A DNA stretch of 64,000 nucleotides from Pseudoalteromonas prydzensis. GTDB taxonomy: Bacteria; Pseudomonadota; Gammaproteobacteria; Enterobacterales; Alteromonadaceae. The notes below the pieces were generated by a model. That model was given only the letters and a program-made list of their open reading frames with translations. It was not told where the DNA came from and made no database searches. The stretch is from the NCBI RefSeq assembly GCF_001661495.1, contig NZ_BDDT01000005.1, forward strand, positions 186,001 to 250,000, given 5' to 3'. Within the stretch, counting starts at the first letter, position 1, and every line of letters starts with the position of its first letter. The position numbers and the translations under genes were made by a program. This document shows positions 62,115 through 64,000 of this stretch, piece after piece.

Positions 62115-62786
62115 ATGGATCAGCAAGTTTTGCAGAAAGTTAAAGTATGGGACGGGTTTATCCGTAGTTTCCATTGGTTATTAGTGATTGCTATCGCAGC
62201 GCTCTATTTTAGTGCTGAAGAAGGCATGATGGAATTGCACTTTGTCGCAGGGTATTTCACATTAGCATTGCTGTTAACTCGGCTTGTATGGGGCGTTTTA
62301 GGAAGTAAAACGGCAAAACTAACAGCACTTATTCACTCACCGATGGCGGTACTTAAATCTTTAAAGGAGGGTGATAGCAAGCTAGGCCATGGCGCTGCAG
62401 GTAGTTACATGGTTATTGCATTTTTTATTTTATTATTAATGCAGTTACTCAGCGGCTTAATGACTACCGATGATATTTTAACTGATGGGCCGTTGGTGGA
62501 GTATGCATCAAGCCAAGTGGTTGAATGGGCAGGATGGCTGCACCATAAAAACTTTGACCTGCTGTTTTATGCGATTATTTTACACGTTGCGGCGATTGTT
62601 ATTTACCGTCTAAAAGGAAAAAAACTGGTCAAAGCGATGGTGACCGGTTACGCGGATAAAGAGGACCGTGGCAGTGAAATTAAGGTAACCAAGTCACCTT
62701 GGCTGGCGGTTGTTATTTTTGTACTGTTATTGGCTGGCTTAATGGTGACATGGGGCTCAGAGCCACTCAGTTACTTGTTCAGTTAA
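62115..62786 (+). CDS. Cytochrome b561-family protein
   Basis: The 223-residue membrane protein has four core helices with likely haem-ligating His residues in RSFHWLLVIAIAALYF, ELHFVAGYFTLALLLTRLVWG, WLHHKNFDL and LHVAAIVIYRLKGKKL, plus an extra C-terminal helix. It belongs to the cytochrome b/b6-type (Ni-hydrogenase-like) group that passes electrons from quinol to a periplasmic acceptor. It converges on the cytochrome c' gene; the two are often neighbours in marine gammaproteobacteria. Confidence 0.9.
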   Translation: MDQQVLQKVKVWDGFIRSFHWLLVIAIAALYFSAEEGMMELHFVAGYFTLALLLTRLVWGVLGSKTAKLTALIHSPMAVLKSLKEGDSKLGHGAAGSYMVIAFFILLLMQLLSGLMTTDDILTDGPLVEYASSQVVEWAGWLHHKNFDLLFYAIILHVAAIVIYRLKGKKLVKAMVTGYADKEDRGSEIKVTKSPWLAVVIFVLLLAGLMVTWGSEPLSYLFS

Positions 62787-62802
62787 CGTAAAAAGTAAAT
62801 CA

Positions 62803-62829
62803 AAAACGGCGCTAGTTAAGCGCCGTTTT
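62803..62829. terminator. Bidirectional terminator between cytochrome genes
   Basis: AAAACGGCGCT-AGTTA-AGCGCCGTTTT lies between the stops at 62786 (plus) and 62851 (minus). Confidence 0.92.
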
Positions 62830-62850
62830 AGTGTAAAAATCTGCTAGAGA

Positions 62851-63303
62851 TTAATCTTTAAATGATGAATGGCAATCTTTACAACCTTTAGCCCATGGGC
62901 CAAATGCTTTGGCGATTACTTTTTTATCTCCGGTTTGTGCAGCAACAGCAAGCTCGTCAGCGTATTGCTGGAAAGCGACCGCTTTTTTCATGAACGTTTC
63001 GTTATCACTCCAAATGGCAGGCAACGCAGATGTATCACCCTTGTCAGAGCCTTCAACAAACGCTTCCCACGGCATTTTTGCTAATGCTGCTGCGTTGTTT
63101 GCGCGGTGTTTAAAGCGTTCAGCATCAAAAGGCACTTTGCCTTTTAACATATCGCCCATATCGCCAATTTGTACGCGGATCATTGAAAACGCAGCTTGGC
63201 GGTATTCAATAGCATCACTTGGCTTTTCAAATGCTGTATTGGCAGTTGCACCAAACGTCAGTGCACCGAGTGTTGCACCTAAAAGTAATTGCTTTAATTT
63301 CAT
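62851..63303 (-). CDS. Cytochrome c' (periplasmic)
   Basis: The 150-residue protein has a signal peptide (MKLKQLLLGATLGALTFGATA) and a four-helix-bundle body. A single C-terminal haem site, CKDCHSSF, has the CxxCH placed where cytochromes c' have it. These proteins bind NO or CO and protect against NO, or act as electron acceptors. It is a likely partner of the converging cytochrome b561 protein. Confidence 0.93.
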   Translation of the reverse strand: MKLKQLLLGATLGALTFGATANTAFEKPSDAIEYRQAAFSMIRVQIGDMGDMLKGKVPFDAERFKHRANNAAALAKMPWEAFVEGSDKGDTSALPAIWSDNETFMKKAVAFQQYADELAVAAQTGDKKVIAKAFGPWAKGCKDCHSSFKD

Positions 63304-63427
63304 TCCTTTTGCCCCTTATTAGTCATTCATTGCTTGAATAACTGTTGTTGTATATTAGCACGTGCGATTATTCAAGTTTATTGCGGTTAAACTGAACTGC
63401 TATTGAATTCAATAACAAAGATTGTAC

Positions 63428-63898
63428 TTAGTCATTGATATCAATATCGGCAAATATCATTCCTCTGCGCATACTGCGAGTTGCTAAGAATACTTCACCG
63501 AGTAGCGACATAAACGCACAAATAAGCAATGCCATTGCGCCAACAAAGCAGATGCCAATAGTAACACCTAAATTAATAGATTGAATATGCGATAAAAACA
63601 GCAGCATAACCACGGCACACACAAGCACCGCACTTAATACACTTAAACTAAAAGCAATATGAATACAGCGAGAGCGTTTTAACAAAGCTCGAAGTTCAGT
63701 GGTTAAAGAAGAATTAAACTCTTCATCGGTACTGACTTTTAATTTTCGTTCAAGCTGGCGAGCACGATCGGTGATACGCGCTAAACGGTTAGAAAGCACC
63801 CCGAGAGTTGCCGCGATACCGGTTATTAAGAAAACGGGAGCTACGGCAGTTTGGATTACTTTTGCCATAGTTAAAATATTTATAACGTCGGAGTTCAT
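63428..63898 (-). CDS. DUF2721 membrane protein
   Basis: The 156-residue protein has three predicted membrane helices (about 12-33, 80-102, 110-138). The conserved DUF2721 region IAATLGVLSNRLARITDRARQLERKL follows the first. Its function is unknown. The gene stands alone. Confidence 0.85.
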   Translation of the reverse strand: MNSDVINILTMAKVIQTAVAPVFLITGIAATLGVLSNRLARITDRARQLERKLKVSTDEEFNSSLTTELRALLKRSRCIHIAFSLSVLSAVLVCAVVMLLFLSHIQSINLGVTIGICFVGAMALLICAFMSLLGEVFLATRSMRRGMIFADIDIND

Positions 63899-64000
63899 TG
63901 CGCCTCTATTTACATTTATTTACAAACATATCGAATTGCAATCGACTTATATTACAGTAAGTTACCACCTTTAAAATTAAGTGGTAGGTTTAATTGTAAT

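Noticed and set aside
63963-63986. TACCAC...GTGGTA inverted repeat at the right edge
   Set aside because: A 6-bp stem with a 12-nt spacer at the window edge; neither a terminator nor an operator can be supported without the next gene.

Overview
The window reads as chromosome from a marine gammaproteobacterium of the order Alteromonadales, most probably Pseudoalteromonas or a close relative. This is an inference from the low G+C content, the large TonB-dependent receptor, the ExeM-type nuclease with a C-terminal sorting tail, the gene order ubiE-ubiJ-ubiB-tatABC-tatD-hemB, and the Shewanella-like GalNAc (aga) operon. About 54 protein genes and two tRNA genes are supported. No insertion sequence, prophage or CRISPR array was seen.

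Layout. 1-4433 (minus): a three-gene exporter operon (membrane-fusion protein, ATPase, FtsX/MacB-type permease cut by the window edge), preceded by a good sigma-54 promoter and a perfect 22-bp palindrome. 4926-11663 (plus): an anion-porin-like protein, the tripartite carboxylate transporter TctCBA, and a CitA/DcuS-type sensor kinase with its response regulator. 11660-22922: a GalNAc catabolism locus. The minus-strand half encodes cell-surface functions (Tat-exported GH109 lipoprotein, TonB receptor, DUF3472 protein). The plus-strand half encodes the cytoplasmic pathway (AgaR, AgaZ, AgaS, AgaK, AgaA). CTTTC repeats, the known AgaR-site core, lie between the halves. 23068-25152: a second-type elongation factor G. 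25553-28757: a small membrane protein behind a hairpin-rich leader, then the secreted nuclease. 28895-37541 (minus): ubiquinone biosynthesis, Tat translocase, TatD, a membrane diguanylate cyclase and hemB in one long run. 37644-42360: a degenerate GGDEF protein, a DUF885 lipoprotein and a glutamate-synthase-like flavoprotein.

42448-50178 is a complete methionine-salvage locus (mtnK, mtnA, mtnB, mtnC, mtnD, a YbdL-type aminotransferase and a YafV-type omega-amidase). It contains a RelA/SpoT-domain protein and a small gamma-glutamylcyclotransferase-like protein, and both divergent promoter regions carry tandem MetJ-box-like octamers. 50418-52255 is the least ordinary stretch. It holds an orphan membrane protein, two imperfect tRNA-like repeats with an identical 7-nt loop on covarying stems, two tRNA-Ser genes with a promoter and terminator, and an uncatalogued 46-codon gene.

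52256-63898 holds mostly independent genes: a YegS-like lipid kinase, a DMT exporter with a divergent MocR regulator, YggN, a PA3496-like small protein, glutathione peroxidase, a LysR/YqhD divergent pair, AzlCD, an AraC regulator containing a 9-bp microsatellite, a cytochrome b561 protein, cytochrome c' and a DUF2721 protein.

The candidates for something undescribed are the tRNA-like repeat pair near tRNA-Ser, the RelA/SpoT protein inside the MetJ-type salvage locus, the hairpin leader at 25472-25524, the trio of 3-nt-loop inverted repeats at 56693-56787, and the 46-aa protein. All family calls were made by eye from sequence motifs; no database search was run.
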